Assembly: GCA_905235525.1 (NCBI GenBank) | Contig: CAJOLW010000013.1 | Span: 1-61,508 of the forward strand | Direction: 5' to 3' | Source of the DNA: an uncultured Bacteroidaceae bacterium | GTDB lineage: Bacteria > Bacteroidota > Bacteroidia > Bacteroidales > Bacteroidaceae | Length of the DNA: 61,508 bases | Part shown: piece after piece, positions 27,207 to 35,467 of the stretch | Numbering within the stretch: the first letter of the stretch is position 1 | Layout: every line of letters starts with the position of its first letter | Notes under the pieces: model-generated | Database searches by the model: none | The model's input: only the letters and a program-made list of their open reading frames with translations | Told to the model about the DNA's origin: nothing | Translations under genes and position numbers: made by a program

Positions 27207-28838
27207 ATGATAAATTCTGATAAAGATTTCATCGTTGCCATCGAACTTGGTTCATCCAGGATCTCTGGCATTGCAGGTAAGAAGAAAGATGGAACGATGC
27301 AGATTCTCGCATACGCTGAAGAGAAAACAGTGGGATGTGTGAAAAGGGGCATTGTGTATAACATTGAGAAGACCTATCAGAGTGTGAATACCATCATTGC
27401 GAAGTTGGAGGCGGTGCTCAAGACGAAAATAACTCGCGCTTATATAGGTCTGGGTGGACAGTCGATGCGTTCTTACAAGTGCATCATCAAGCGCAATCTG
27501 CTAACTCAGAGTTATATTACCAATGAAGTCATTGATGCCATTCGTCAAGAAAGTTATGAGATTCCTTTCAACGACTATGAGGTGTTGGAGAATTTCCCTC
27601 AGGAATATGTTGTTGATTCCAGTGCGATTGCTGATCCTGTAGGTGTCATGGGAACGAACGTGGAAGGAGAGTTTCTGGATGTGATTGCGAAGAATAGTCT
27701 CCGTTCCAATATAGAAACGGTGTTTGCCAATGTGGGTGTGGATATTGTGGAAGGGTTGATTTCTCCGCTTCAGTTGGCAAACAATGTGCTCAGCGATGCA
27801 GAGAAGCGTTCTGGTTGTGCTTTAGTTGACTTAGGTGCTGAAACCACCACATTGGTGGTATATAAGAACAACATCGTTCGATATTTGGTGACGATTCCGC
27901 TGGGATGTAACAATATCAACAAAGACCTTTCCACCTTACCGATTGATGAAGCCGAGACGGAAGATCTTAAGTTGAAGTATGGTGATGCTTGTCAGGAATT
28001 TGAAGCATCAGAGGAGTCTGAGACGCAGTATTATACGACTTCGGATGGCCGTCAGATAGATATTCCTACCATCAAGAGTGTGATAGAAGCACGTATTGGT
28101 GAAATCATTGCAAATGTCAGCAACCAGATCATCAATTCTGATTACAGCGGTAAATTGTTGGCGGGTCTTGTCATCACAGGTGGTGGTGGCAATATGAAGA
28201 ATATCGTGAAGGCATTTACGAAAGTGACCAAGATTGATAAGGTGCGTGTTGCCAACAAGGTGAATCAGATGGTTGTGAAGACATCCAATGCAACGGGCAT
28301 TTCACTTGATAGCGCTGAATCAACCACTATTGTTTCCCTTCTTCTTGCAGGTACCGTTCCATGTGGCGGTGAAGATATAGGACGTGTTCCCGATATGTTT
28401 GACCAGCAAATGAAAGAAGAGGAGCGTCGTAAACGTGCCGAAGAGGCTGAGGCAGCAGCCAGAGCGGAAGAACAGGATGCGACGGCTTTTGATACTATCA
28501 AGTCAGAGATACGGTCTGCTATTGACAAGGTGAGAAAGCAAGACGAGGAACTGAAGAAATATGGTAGTGACAAGAAAGTGCGTCAGAAAGCCAAAGACAT
28601 GTCTCTTAGCATTCTTGATGAGATTATCGGAGAGAAATATGAGAAAGCAGCCAAGGCTTTGGAAGGGAAGGATAAATTCAAGCAGAGCCTGAAGGAAGGC
28701 GGAGAATTGGCTGAGATGCTGAAAAAGGCAGTGGATGAACTGACGGATCATGTAAATAGCGCGAACAAGGAAAACAGTGCGTGGGGACGTTTCAAGCGTA
28801 CACTCACAGACTTGGTAAGCGATGACGATAATAACTAA
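27207..28838 (+). CDS. ftsA: Cell division actin-like protein FtsA, with C-terminal extension
   Basis: FtsA tethers FtsZ filaments to the membrane. The actin-fold ATPase signatures are VAIELGSSRISGIAG (phosphate 1), CALVDLGAETTTLVVY (phosphate 2) and GLVITGGGGNMKNI (adenosine). At 543 residues it is over 100 longer than E. coli FtsA (420). The extra part (~390-520) is a Glu/Lys/Arg-rich, probably coiled-coil segment. It ends in an amphipathic stretch, WGRFKRTLTDLVSDDD, likely the membrane-binding helix, so the anchor seems to be moved out on a long charged linker. ftsZ starts 19 bp later. Confidence 0.95.
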   Translation: MINSDKDFIVAIELGSSRISGIAGKKKDGTMQILAYAEEKTVGCVKRGIVYNIEKTYQSVNTIIAKLEAVLKTKITRAYIGLGGQSMRSYKCIIKRNLLTQSYITNEVIDAIRQESYEIPFNDYEVLENFPQEYVVDSSAIADPVGVMGTNVEGEFLDVIAKNSLRSNIETVFANVGVDIVEGLISPLQLANNVLSDAEKRSGCALVDLGAETTTLVVYKNNIVRYLVTIPLGCNNINKDLSTLPIDEAETEDLKLKYGDACQEFEASEESETQYYTTSDGRQIDIPTIKSVIEARIGEIIANVSNQIINSDYSGKLLAGLVITGGGGNMKNIVKAFTKVTKIDKVRVANKVNQMVVKTSNATGISLDSAESTTIVSLLLAGTVPCGGEDIGRVPDMFDQQMKEEERRKRAEEAEAAARAEEQDATAFDTIKSEIRSAIDKVRKQDEELKKYGSDKKVRQKAKDMSLSILDEIIGEKYEKAAKALEGKDKFKQSLKEGGELAEMLKKAVDELTDHVNSANKENSAWGRFKRTLTDLVSDDDNN

Positions 28839-28857
28839 GTAAAACCTCGAATAAGAT

Positions 28858-30171
28858 ATGGCAGAAGAAGAGAATTTCGGTGTATTCAACTTTGCGAAAG
28901 GCGCCTCAAGCATTATCAAGGTGATTGGCGTTGGCGGCGGTGGTAGTAATGCTGTCAACCACATGTATAATGAAGGCATCCATGATGTCACATTTGTAGT
29001 ATGTAACACGGACAATAAGGCTCTTCAAGACTCTCCTGTGCCAGAGAAGATACAGTTGGGTAGCGAGGGGCTTGGAGCAGGTAACCGCCCAGACAAGGCT
29101 CGTAAGGCAACGGAAGAGTCTATCGAGGCCATCAAGAGCATGCTCTCTGATGGTACGAAGATGGCATTCATTACCGCTGGTATGGGTGGTGGTACGGGTA
29201 CAGGTGCGGCTCCTCTCATTGCCAAGACGGCAAAAGATATGGGCATCCTCACCGTTGGTATCGTGACCATCCCGTTCCGTTGGGAAGGTAACAAGAAGAT
29301 TGACCAGGCACTTGACGGTGTGGAGGAAATGAACAAGAATGTCGATGCGCTTCTGGTCATCAACAACGAACGTCTGCGTGAGATTTACCAGGATTTCACC
29401 GTCATCAAGGCGTTTGCCAAGGCTGACGACACGCTCTGCAATGCGGCACGTTCTATCGCTGAAATCATCACCATGCACGGCATTATCAATCTCGACTTCA
29501 ACGATGTCAGCACAGTGCTGAAAGATGGAGGTGTAGCCATCATGAGTACGGGATATGGATCAGGTGAGAACCGTGTCACGAAGGGTATCAATGATGCGCT
29601 CAATTCTCCATTGCTCAATAACAACGACATCTATCGTGCCACCAAGATACTTCTTCGCCTTTCTGTTCCAGATGAGGCTGGTGAAGGTAATAGCGCATTG
29701 ATGATGGACGAAATGAATGAAGTGCATGAGTTCATGGCAAAGGTGAAGCGCGAAGATGTTGAAACCAAGTGGGGACTTTCAGTTGACCCGTCCTTGACCG
29801 ACCAAGTGAAGATCACCATCCTGGCTACAGGCTTTGGCGTTGAGGACATTGACTCAGATGAACTGAACAGCCGATTGCTGGCACGTGACAAGGAGCAGCA
29901 GCAGCGTGACGCTGAAAAGGCGGAGCAGGAGGCTGAACGTGCGCATCGCCGTGAGACCATCTATGGTCCCGACAAGAACCACAGCACTATCCGTCGTCCG
30001 CTCTATAGTTACATCTTCAAAGAGGAAGACCTCGACAACGAAGATGTCATCAGTATGGTGGAGACATCACCTACTTACAAGCGTTCGAAAGAGACATTGC
30101 GTCAACTCACAGACATGGGCTCCAACAAGTCAAATGTGATAGAACCTGGTGCCACCATCCTGTTTAGTTAA
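28858..30171 (+). CDS. ftsZ: Cell division tubulin-like GTPase FtsZ
   Basis: FtsZ forms the cytokinetic ring. The GTP-binding loop GVGGGGSNAVNHM, the tubulin signature GGGTGTGAAPLIAK and the synergy-loop region (~ATGFGVEDID) are intact. The protein is 437 residues. After the core there is a charged linker of ~100 residues. The C-terminus (VIEPGATILFS) lacks an obvious conserved (D/E)IPxFLR-type tail peptide, the usual docking site for FtsA. The gene ends 22 bp before a strong terminator that closes the cluster. Confidence 0.97.
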   Translation: MAEEENFGVFNFAKGASSIIKVIGVGGGGSNAVNHMYNEGIHDVTFVVCNTDNKALQDSPVPEKIQLGSEGLGAGNRPDKARKATEESIEAIKSMLSDGTKMAFITAGMGGGTGTGAAPLIAKTAKDMGILTVGIVTIPFRWEGNKKIDQALDGVEEMNKNVDALLVINNERLREIYQDFTVIKAFAKADDTLCNAARSIAEIITMHGIINLDFNDVSTVLKDGGVAIMSTGYGSGENRVTKGINDALNSPLLNNNDIYRATKILLRLSVPDEAGEGNSALMMDEMNEVHEFMAKVKREDVETKWGLSVDPSLTDQVKITILATGFGVEDIDSDELNSRLLARDKEQQQRDAEKAEQEAERAHRRETIYGPDKNHSTIRRPLYSYIFKEEDLDNEDVISMVETSPTYKRSKETLRQLTDMGSNKSNVIEPGATILFS

Positions 30172-30193
30172 ATCAGGCTTGATACATATCATT

Positions 30194-30240
30194 CGACCAC
30201 GGCGTAATCGGTCCACCGATTACGCCGTGGTCGTTTTTTT
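30194..30240 (+). terminator. dcw cluster terminator
   Basis: An 18-bp perfect stem (30194-30211 with 30216-30233, CGACCACGGCGTAATCGG and its complement) has a 4-nt loop and is followed by a run of seven T. This is a textbook intrinsic terminator after ftsZ. Confidence 0.97.
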
Positions 30241-30259
30241 ATACATTAGATAAAAAGAT

Positions 30260-30298
30260 GTGCCGACTCGGTTAGAATCACTTCTTTTTGGTCGGCAC
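30260..30298 (-). terminator. gyrB terminator
   Basis: GTGCCGAC (30260-30267) pairs with GTCGGCAC (30291-30298). On the minus strand the stem is followed by ATCTTTTTATC. It lies about 30 bp beyond the gyrB stop. Confidence 0.8.
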
Positions 30299-30330
30299 GA
30301 GAATATATGTAAGAATTGAATGAAATGTCC

Positions 30331-32307
30331 TTATGCATCGATATTCGCGTAGGTAGCGTTCTTCTCGATGAACTCACGACGTGGACCCACGTCCTCGCCC
30401 ATGAGCATGGAGAAGGTGTAGTCAGCCTCTGCTGCATCATCGATGGTCACCTGCTTCAAGAGGCGCGTTTCAGGGTTCATGGTGGTCTCCCAGAGTTGTT
30501 CAGGATTCATCTCACCAAGACCTTTGTATCGCTGCACCTTAATCTTGTCCTCTGATCCTTCGCCATAGGTGTCAATGAAACGCTGGAGAGCAGCCTCGTC
30601 GTAGCAATACTCGCTAATCTTACCCTTTGTACACTTGTAGAGTGGGGGAGTGGCGATGTATAGACGTCCGTCACGAATCAGTTGTGGCAGGAAGCGGAAG
30701 AAGAGCGTCATCAGAAGGGTGTCGATGTGAGAACCATCGACATCGGCATCGGTCATGATGATGGTCTTATAGTAGCGCAGTTTATCGTAGTTGGCTTCTT
30801 TCTGGTCTTCAGGGTTCAGTCCGAACTTCACGCCCAGTGCCTGAAAGATGTTGTTCACCTCCTCATGTTCGAAAGCCTGATGCCATTTTACGCGCTCCAC
30901 GTTGAAAATCTTACCACGGATGGGGAGGATGGCTTGGAAGTGACGGTCACGTCCCTGCTTGGCAGAACCGCCTGCCGAATCACCCTCGACAATGAACATC
31001 TCGCAGTTGGCAGCATCCTTGTCGGAGCAGTCAGCCAGTTTGCCTGGCAGACCACCACCCGTCATCGGGTTCTTGCGTTGCACCTTTTCGCGGGCAGTGC
31101 GGGCTGCCACACGTGCTTCGGCGGCAAGCACCACCTTGTCGATGATCATCTTTGCCTCCTTGGGGTGCTCCTCCAGATAGTAAGCCAGTGCCTCGCCTAC
31201 AGCCTGCTGCACAGCACCTGCCACTTCACTGTTACCCAGTTTCGTCTTGGTCTGTCCCTCAAACTGTGGTTCAGCCACCTTCACGCTGATGACGGCAGTG
31301 AGACCCTCGCGGAAGTCTTCACCGCTGATTTCGATTTTCTGCTTCTCCAGTTTCTCCGTAATCTTGTTGTCATCGGCATACTTCTTCAGCACACGGGTCA
31401 ATGCCGTGCGGAAACCCTGCAGGTGTGTACCACCCTCGATGGTGTTGATATTGTTGACGTAAGAGTGGATATTCTCATTGTAAGAGGTGTTATACATGAT
31501 AGCCACCTCGATAGGTGTGTTCTGCTTCTCCGTGTTCAGATAAATCACGTCGTCGAACAGACAGACACGGGTTGAATCAATGTAACGAACGAAATCCTTC
31601 AAACCGCCTTCGCTGTAGAACACCTCCTGACGCACACCTTCGATGCCCACCTCTGCGTTCTTGTCCAGACGCATATCGGTCAGCGTGATTTTGATGCCGG
31701 CATTCAGATAGGCGAGTTCACGCATTCGGTTAGCAAGGATGTCATACTTGTATGTGGTGGTGATGAAGATGGTCTTGTCTGGCCAGAACTGCTGACGAGT
31801 GCCTCGCAATTCCGTTTCGCCCACCACCTTCACATCGTACAGTGGCTTTCCCTTCTCGTATTCCTGCTGATACACTTTGCCATCGCGGAACACCTGTGAG
31901 GTCATGTGGAAAGAAAGTGCATTCACACAACTCACACCCACACCGTGCAAACCGCCAGACACCTTGTAGGAACCTTTGTCGAACTTACCACCGGCATGCA
32001 GCACGGTCATGACCACTTCAAGGGCACTGCGGTGCTCTTTTTCGTGCATATCGACAGGAATACCACGTCCGTTGTCCTGTACAGTGATGGAATTGTCTTC
32101 GTTGATTGTTACTTCGATGTGCGTACAGAAGCCTGCCAACGCTTCATCGATTGAGTTATCGACGGTCTCATAGACGAGATGGTGGAGTCCCTTCTCGCTG
32201 ATGTCGCCGATGTACATGGCGGGGCGTTTTCTTACAGCCTCCAAGCCTTCGAGGACTTGAATGTTACTGGCGGAATAGTTCGCCCCGTTCATCTGTGTTT
32301 CATCCAT
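30331..32307 (-). CDS. gyrB: DNA gyrase subunit B
   Basis: The 658-residue GHKL ATPase/TOPRIM subunit introduces negative supercoils with GyrA. Signatures are LEAVRKRPAMYIGD, VDNSIDEALAG (ATP), HAGGKFDKGSYKVSGGLHGVG, the TOPRIM EGDSAGGSAKQGRDR (~EGDSA Glu and DADVDGSHI Asp residues) and PLYKCTKGK. The C-terminus NATYANIDA is the one expected for Bacteroidetes GyrB. ParE is less likely because of length and these motifs. A -7 element lies about 40 bp upstream, and a 23-bp palindromic array lies further upstream (32431-32491). Confidence 0.95.
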   Translation of the reverse strand: MDETQMNGANYSASNIQVLEGLEAVRKRPAMYIGDISEKGLHHLVYETVDNSIDEALAGFCTHIEVTINEDNSITVQDNGRGIPVDMHEKEHRSALEVVMTVLHAGGKFDKGSYKVSGGLHGVGVSCVNALSFHMTSQVFRDGKVYQQEYEKGKPLYDVKVVGETELRGTRQQFWPDKTIFITTTYKYDILANRMRELAYLNAGIKITLTDMRLDKNAEVGIEGVRQEVFYSEGGLKDFVRYIDSTRVCLFDDVIYLNTEKQNTPIEVAIMYNTSYNENIHSYVNNINTIEGGTHLQGFRTALTRVLKKYADDNKITEKLEKQKIEISGEDFREGLTAVISVKVAEPQFEGQTKTKLGNSEVAGAVQQAVGEALAYYLEEHPKEAKMIIDKVVLAAEARVAARTAREKVQRKNPMTGGGLPGKLADCSDKDAANCEMFIVEGDSAGGSAKQGRDRHFQAILPIRGKIFNVERVKWHQAFEHEEVNNIFQALGVKFGLNPEDQKEANYDKLRYYKTIIMTDADVDGSHIDTLLMTLFFRFLPQLIRDGRLYIATPPLYKCTKGKISEYCYDEAALQRFIDTYGEGSEDKIKVQRYKGLGEMNPEQLWETTMNPETRLLKQVTIDDAAEADYTFSMLMGEDVGPRREFIEKNATYANIDA

Positions 32308-32343
32308 TTTCTTGCCGTTCTTTTGTATTCTCTTTTTACGTTA

Positions 32344-32351
32344 CAAAGTTA
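32344..32351 (-). promoter_or_regulatory. -7 element of gyrB
   Basis: On the minus strand this reads TAACTTTG, the TAnnTTTG consensus, about 37 bp before the gyrB start. No clear TTTG is seen at the right distance upstream. Confidence 0.6.
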
Positions 32352-32430
32352 CGAATTTTTCCTGACATGGCGAAACAAAAAGTGGAAAACTTTCCCTTTT
32401 AGGGAAAAATAGTTCGAATCTCTGTTTTTC

Positions 32431-32491
32431 GTACCCGAGGGGTACACTTTGCCGTACCCGAGGGGTACGCCTCATTGTACCCCTCGGGTAC
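32431..32491. repeat. Three near-palindromes at 23-bp period upstream of gyrB
   Basis: GTACCCGAGGGGTAC at 32431 and again at 32454, and its reverse complement GTACCCCTCGGGTAC at 32477, are spaced exactly 23 bp start to start with unlike 8-bp spacers. The array lies between the rpsT terminator and the gyrB promoter (about 80-140 bp upstream of it). Confidence 0.9.
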
Positions 32492-32509
32492 GCCCTGCTA
32501 TGAAAGAGA

Positions 32510-32545
32510 AAAGGGGAGAAGACTCTGATGAATCTTCTCCCCTTT
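32510..32545 (-). terminator. rpsT terminator
   Basis: AAAGGGGAGAAGA (32510-32522) pairs exactly with TCTTCTCCCCTTT (32533-32545). On the minus strand it is followed by TCTCTTTC. It lies 35 bp beyond the rpsT stop. Confidence 0.8.
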
Positions 32546-32579
32546 CGTATTCTCTAATGAATAATTTTGCTATGCGGTC

Positions 32580-32834
32580 TTATGCAAGTTTCGCGATCAA
32601 CTTGGCTGTGTTGGACTTGAGGTTGGCAGCCTTCTTCCAGTGGATGATGTTCTGCTTAGCCAACTTGTCAAGCATCTTCTGGAGTTTTGGGAACATTTCC
32701 TGTGCGGTTGCCTTATCCTTCTCGTTGCGGATGTCGCGGAGGAAGTTACGCATGGTCTTTGCGTAGTAACGGTTGTGGAGTCTGCGCTTCTCGTTCTGAC
32801 GGATGCGCTTCAAACATGACTTGTGATGTGCCAT
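32580..32834 (-). CDS. rpsT: 30S ribosomal protein S20
   Basis: The 84-residue basic protein begins [18 protein letters not shown], the S20 signature, and ends KLIAKLA. S20 binds the 5' and 3' minor domains of 16S rRNA early in assembly. The frame extends 33 codons further upstream (to 32933), but only the ATG at 32834 gives the family N-terminus. It lies downstream of tRNA-Glu on the same strand; read-through from the tRNA promoter or its own promoter are both possible. Confidence 0.97.
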   Translation of the reverse strand: MAHHKSCLKRIRQNEKRRLHNRYYAKTMRNFLRDIRNEKDKATAQEMFPKLQKMLDKLAKQNIIHWKKAANLKSNTAKLIAKLA

Positions 32835-32973
32835 TTGTTTAGTTGTTTTTGGGGGTTGTTTGTAATTGTTTTGAAATTCGCCCAACGCGCGGGCTGGTGG
32901 AGTCCGATGTGGTATGGCGCTGTGACCTCGCACCCATCTCCATGTTTGTTTTTGGCTTGTTTCGATTGTGAAA
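32835..32973 (-). other. rpsT leader region
   Basis: The stretch contains no gene. On the minus strand it holds CCACCAGCCCGCGCGTTGGGC (32888-32907). This resembles the tRNA-Glu 3' end plus terminator (TACCAGCCC...TGGGC) and may be a decayed duplicate of it. S20 leaders are often regulatory, but I cannot fold this one reliably. Confidence 0.4.
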
Positions 32974-32996
32974 CAAAAAATGCCCAGTGCTTGGGC
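32974..32996 (-). terminator. tRNA-Glu terminator
   Basis: Directly after the tRNA CCA end, the minus strand reads GCCCAAGCACTGGGC followed by ATTTTTTGTTT: a 5-bp stem, a 5-nt loop and a T run. Confidence 0.7.
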
Positions 32997-33071
32997 TGGT
33001 AGCCCGTAGGAGAGTCGAACTCCTCTTTAGAGAATGAAAATCTCTCGTCCTAGCCGATAGACGAACGGGCC
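32997..33071 (-). tRNA. tRNA-Glu (anticodon TTC)
   Basis: On the minus strand the acceptor stem GGCCCGT pairs with ACGGGCT. The D arm is GTCT/GGAC. The anticodon stem AGAGA/TCTCT holds the loop TTTTCAT with anticodon TTC. The T arm AGGAG/CTCCT has loop TTCGACT. The CCA end is encoded (32997-32999). A promoter lies about 30 bp upstream and a terminator follows directly. Confidence 0.95.
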
Positions 33072-33101
33072 AACCTGAGCAACTTTTTCAAATTGCGAGT
33101 G

Positions 33102-33132
33102 CAAAGGTAGTGCAAATTTTAGACACTGCAAA
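33102..33132 (-). promoter_or_regulatory. tRNA-Glu promoter
   Basis: On the minus strand TTTG (complement of 33129-33132) and TACCTTTG (complement of 33102-33109) are 19 bp apart, matching the Bacteroidetes consensus. Confidence 0.85.
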
Positions 33133-33223
33133 ATAAAAGAGGACTTTTTTTACTTTCTCCTGCAAAAAACTCCAGACTCCTGACTTCCAACTCCCAACTT
33201 TTCATTATTTTTGCACGTTAATT

Positions 33224-34021
33224 ATGCAAGAAAACATTCGTGGCATAGTATTGAGGACGGTGAAATATGGTGATACCTCCATGATTGTTGACCTCTTCAC
33301 GGAGAGTCATGGACGCATGTCGTTCATGGCATCCACTTCGCGTGCCAAACGCGCTGTACGAAGTGTGTCCTTCTGGCAACCCCTGTCAATGGTGGAGTTT
33401 CATACAGAAATCCGTCCCAACGGCACATCTTCCCCCCTTGGGGGAATAAGAGGGGGGCTGCCTCGTCCTACCGATGTGCGTACCTATTATAATTATATAG
33501 ACCTTCCCTTCTCGCCTGTCAAATCGACATTGGCTCTTTTTCTTGCGGAATTCCTTTCTGCAGCCCTGCGTGAGGAGAAGGAGAATGCACCTCTTTATCG
33601 TTACATCGAATCTTCCCTTCAGTGGCTCGACTTGGCAGAGGCTCCCGCTTCAATCGCCAATTTCCATCTCGCCTTCCTCATGCACCTCAGTCGCTTTATC
33701 GGGATATATCCTAACCTTGACCCCAACTCATCTCTCCCCCTTGGGGGAGTTGGAGGGGGCTCTAACTCTCCACTTTACTTCGACCTTCTCGCTGGCACTT
33801 ATTGTGACCGCCAACCTCCTCATGCTCATTTTCTGCGATATGAAGAGGCGCGTGCCCTTCCCGTGCTGTTCCGTATGGATTATGCGACCTTGCATCTTTT
33901 TCGCCTGTCGCGTAAGGAACGGATGCGCATTCTTCAGGTGCTCAACGAATATTACCGTTTGCACGTGCCCAACTTTCCAGAACTGAAATCCTTGGAGGTT
34001 TTGCAGGAGTTCTATTCGTGA
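33224..34021 (+). CDS. recO: DNA repair protein RecO with two in-frame repeat inserts
   Basis: RecO helps load RecA at single-strand gaps with RecR. The N-terminal OB-fold shows RGIVLRTVKYGDTSMIVDLFT, and the helical C-terminal domain includes LPFSPVKSTLALFLAEFLS and FHLAFLMHLSRFIGIYPN. Two glycine/proline-rich stretches, NGTSSPLGGIRGGL (~66-79) and NSSLPLGGVGGG (~168-179), coincide with hairpin repeats at 33428-33459 and 33730-33763. These are also found between genes here. Both keep the frame and fall in loops between conserved blocks, so the protein is probably functional. A -7-like TATTTTTG (33206-33213) precedes the ATG by 10 bp. Confidence 0.92.
   Translation: MQENIRGIVLRTVKYGDTSMIVDLFTESHGRMSFMASTSRAKRAVRSVSFWQPLSMVEFHTEIRPNGTSSPLGGIRGGLPRPTDVRTYYNYIDLPFSPVKSTLALFLAEFLSAALREEKENAPLYRYIESSLQWLDLAEAPASIANFHLAFLMHLSRFIGIYPNLDPNSSLPLGGVGGGSNSPLYFDLLAGTYCDRQPPHAHFLRYEEARALPVLFRMDYATLHLFRLSRKERMRILQVLNEYYRLHVPNFPELKSLEVLQEFYS
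33428..33459 (+). repeat. CTCCCC/GGGGAG hairpin repeat inside recO, copy 1
   Basis: TCCCCCCTTGGGGGAATAAG is followed by AGGGGGG. This is the hairpin plus G-rich tail of the family also seen at 33730, 38665, 38700, 39049 and 42698. Here it encodes SPLGGIRGG. Confidence 0.8.
33730..33763 (+). repeat. CTCCCC/GGGGAG hairpin repeat inside recO, copy 2
   Basis: CTCTCCCCCTTGGGGGAG is followed by TTGGAGGGGGC. It is the cleanest copy in the window, with a perfect CTCCCCC/GGGGGAG stem, and it encodes LPLGGVGGG. Confidence 0.85.
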
Positions 34022-34033
34022 AATCTCCCACGC

Positions 34034-35278
34034 TCAGTCTTGTGGTGTGCTCTCTTTCTTGTAGGTCAGGGGAGGATGGTCTTTGTATGCCTTGAAATTG
34101 CGGTAGAAAGAGGCGAGGGAAGAAAAGCCGGAACGGAAAGCCACTTCGTTGGTGGGCATCTTCGGATTTTTCGCCATCAATTGAGCGGCATAGTCCACAC
34201 GCAGACGATTGATATATTCAGAGAAAGACACTCCCATCCTGATGTTGATCGCTTTATAGATGTAGTCGCGGTTGGTGTGGAGCAACTTCGAGATGTCATT
34301 GATTTTCAGGTCTTGTTGCAGGAAAAGACGTTCCGTCTCTATCGCTCCTATGATATTTTTTCGGAGTCTTTCGATGCAGTCTCCCTGTTCTGCTTCAGTC
34401 GTCTCGTTTGTGTCAGTAGCCGCTTCCGTCACCCCTTCTTCCTTCACCTCTTCTTGTGCTTCCTCAGGAGAGTCTTCCTTGCTGGTTGGGAGTTCGATGT
34501 CACAGGTGTTTTCCATCATCAGGCACTGGATGGTGAAGTTCTGCCTGTGTCCTGCATAGCCCAAAAGGAAAAGCAGGGTGAGGAACGTTGCGGCAGGGAT
34601 GAGCACGAGCCAAGGGGTAGTGTCGAAATATTCCTTGCCTATGATGTTGGCGGTGAAACTGATGACGGACGTCACGATGAACAGCACCAAAATGGACTTT
34701 GCCATATACATCTTGCGAAGATCCGTGTCGGCATAGTTCGTCTCCACCATCTGGTCGTAGCGTTTGATTTTCTGGATTCCCTTCACCAGAATGGGTGGAA
34801 TTTGGAGTGCGAAAATGATTTTGACGCAGATGTGTACGATGGCTTGTGTCATGGCAAGGCCGGAAAGCCCGTCAGTCGTGCCTTGATACAGGAATTTCTC
34901 GATGAACAGCTGGTCCTCCTGCGTGTTCATGAAGAGGTAGAGTGTTCCTGTTGCCATGCCAGCCAGCAAGGCGGGAATCAGCAGCGTCACTTGCCAATGC
35001 TTCCGTTTCTGTTCATCTGTCACCTCCTTGATGTAGAGGTAATAGAGGGGGAACACCGACAGGTTTGCCATGCAGTAGATGGTATCGGTGGCAGGCATCC
35101 ATCCGTACAGGTGATTGAAAAAGATGAAATGGCAGCCATACAACAGGGAAGCCACCACCATGAAGACAAGCATCTGTGCTTTTGCCCGAGTGCGTTGTTC
35201 CCACCAATCCAAAAGCAGCAGAACTGACCAGAAGATGCAAATGAGCATCGGGAGTGAAATGACCAGCGTCTTAATCAT
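34034..35278 (-). CDS. Membrane-anchored AraC-family transcription regulator
   Basis: The N-terminal ~240 residues contain about seven hydrophobic helices (for example TLVISLPMLICIFWSVLLLL, MLVFMVVASLLYGCHFIFF). A Glu/Thr-rich linker follows (~260-305), then a C-terminal AraC DNA-binding domain (~315-410: LKINDISKLLHTNRDYIYK, then NEVAFRSGFSSLASFYRNFK). This architecture, a 7TM-type sensor fused to AraC, is common in Bacteroidetes; the ligand is unknown. The likely start is ATG 35278 (MIKTLV). A longer frame to 35293 would read through the promoter's -7 box. Transcription is predicted to begin almost at this ATG, so the mRNA may be leaderless. It converges with recO (12 bp between stops). Confidence 0.88.
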   Translation of the reverse strand: MIKTLVISLPMLICIFWSVLLLLDWWEQRTRAKAQMLVFMVVASLLYGCHFIFFNHLYGWMPATDTIYCMANLSVFPLYYLYIKEVTDEQKRKHWQVTLLIPALLAGMATGTLYLFMNTQEDQLFIEKFLYQGTTDGLSGLAMTQAIVHICVKIIFALQIPPILVKGIQKIKRYDQMVETNYADTDLRKMYMAKSILVLFIVTSVISFTANIIGKEYFDTTPWLVLIPAATFLTLLFLLGYAGHRQNFTIQCLMMENTCDIELPTSKEDSPEEAQEEVKEEGVTEAATDTNETTEAEQGDCIERLRKNIIGAIETERLFLQQDLKINDISKLLHTNRDYIYKAINIRMGVSFSEYINRLRVDYAAQLMAKNPKMPTNEVAFRSGFSSLASFYRNFKAYKDHPPLTYKKESTPQD

Positions 35279-35282
35279 GCCA

Positions 35283-35313
35283 CAAAGGTACATTTTTTTA
35301 TATAATACTCCAA
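35283..35313 (-). promoter_or_regulatory. Promoter of the AraC-type regulator
   Basis: On the minus strand TTG (complement of 35311-35313), 20 bp, then TACCTTTG (complement of 35283-35290). The -7 box ends 4 bp before the start codon. Confidence 0.75.
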
Positions 35314-35467
35314 TTTATTCTGCCTGAAAGCACGGGAAATCCTTATTTTCTGTGAATTTGAGAATGTTTTTCTTGGATTTTGAGACACCTTTTTTCTTTT
35401 TATTGGCTAATTTTGCCCCAAGATTTTTTATTGTACTTTTTTATTAACACTAAAACTAATCAACAAG

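Noticed and set aside
32885..32975. A second tRNA upstream of rpsT (sequence ends CCACCAGCCC on the minus strand)
   Set aside because: No matching acceptor 5' strand, T arm or anticodon arm can be found. At most it is a decayed 3' fragment.
34040..35227. 395-codon plus-strand ORF opposite the AraC regulator
   Set aside because: It has low-complexity, Cys/His-rich composition and no recognisable domain. The minus-strand frame has helices and an AraC domain.
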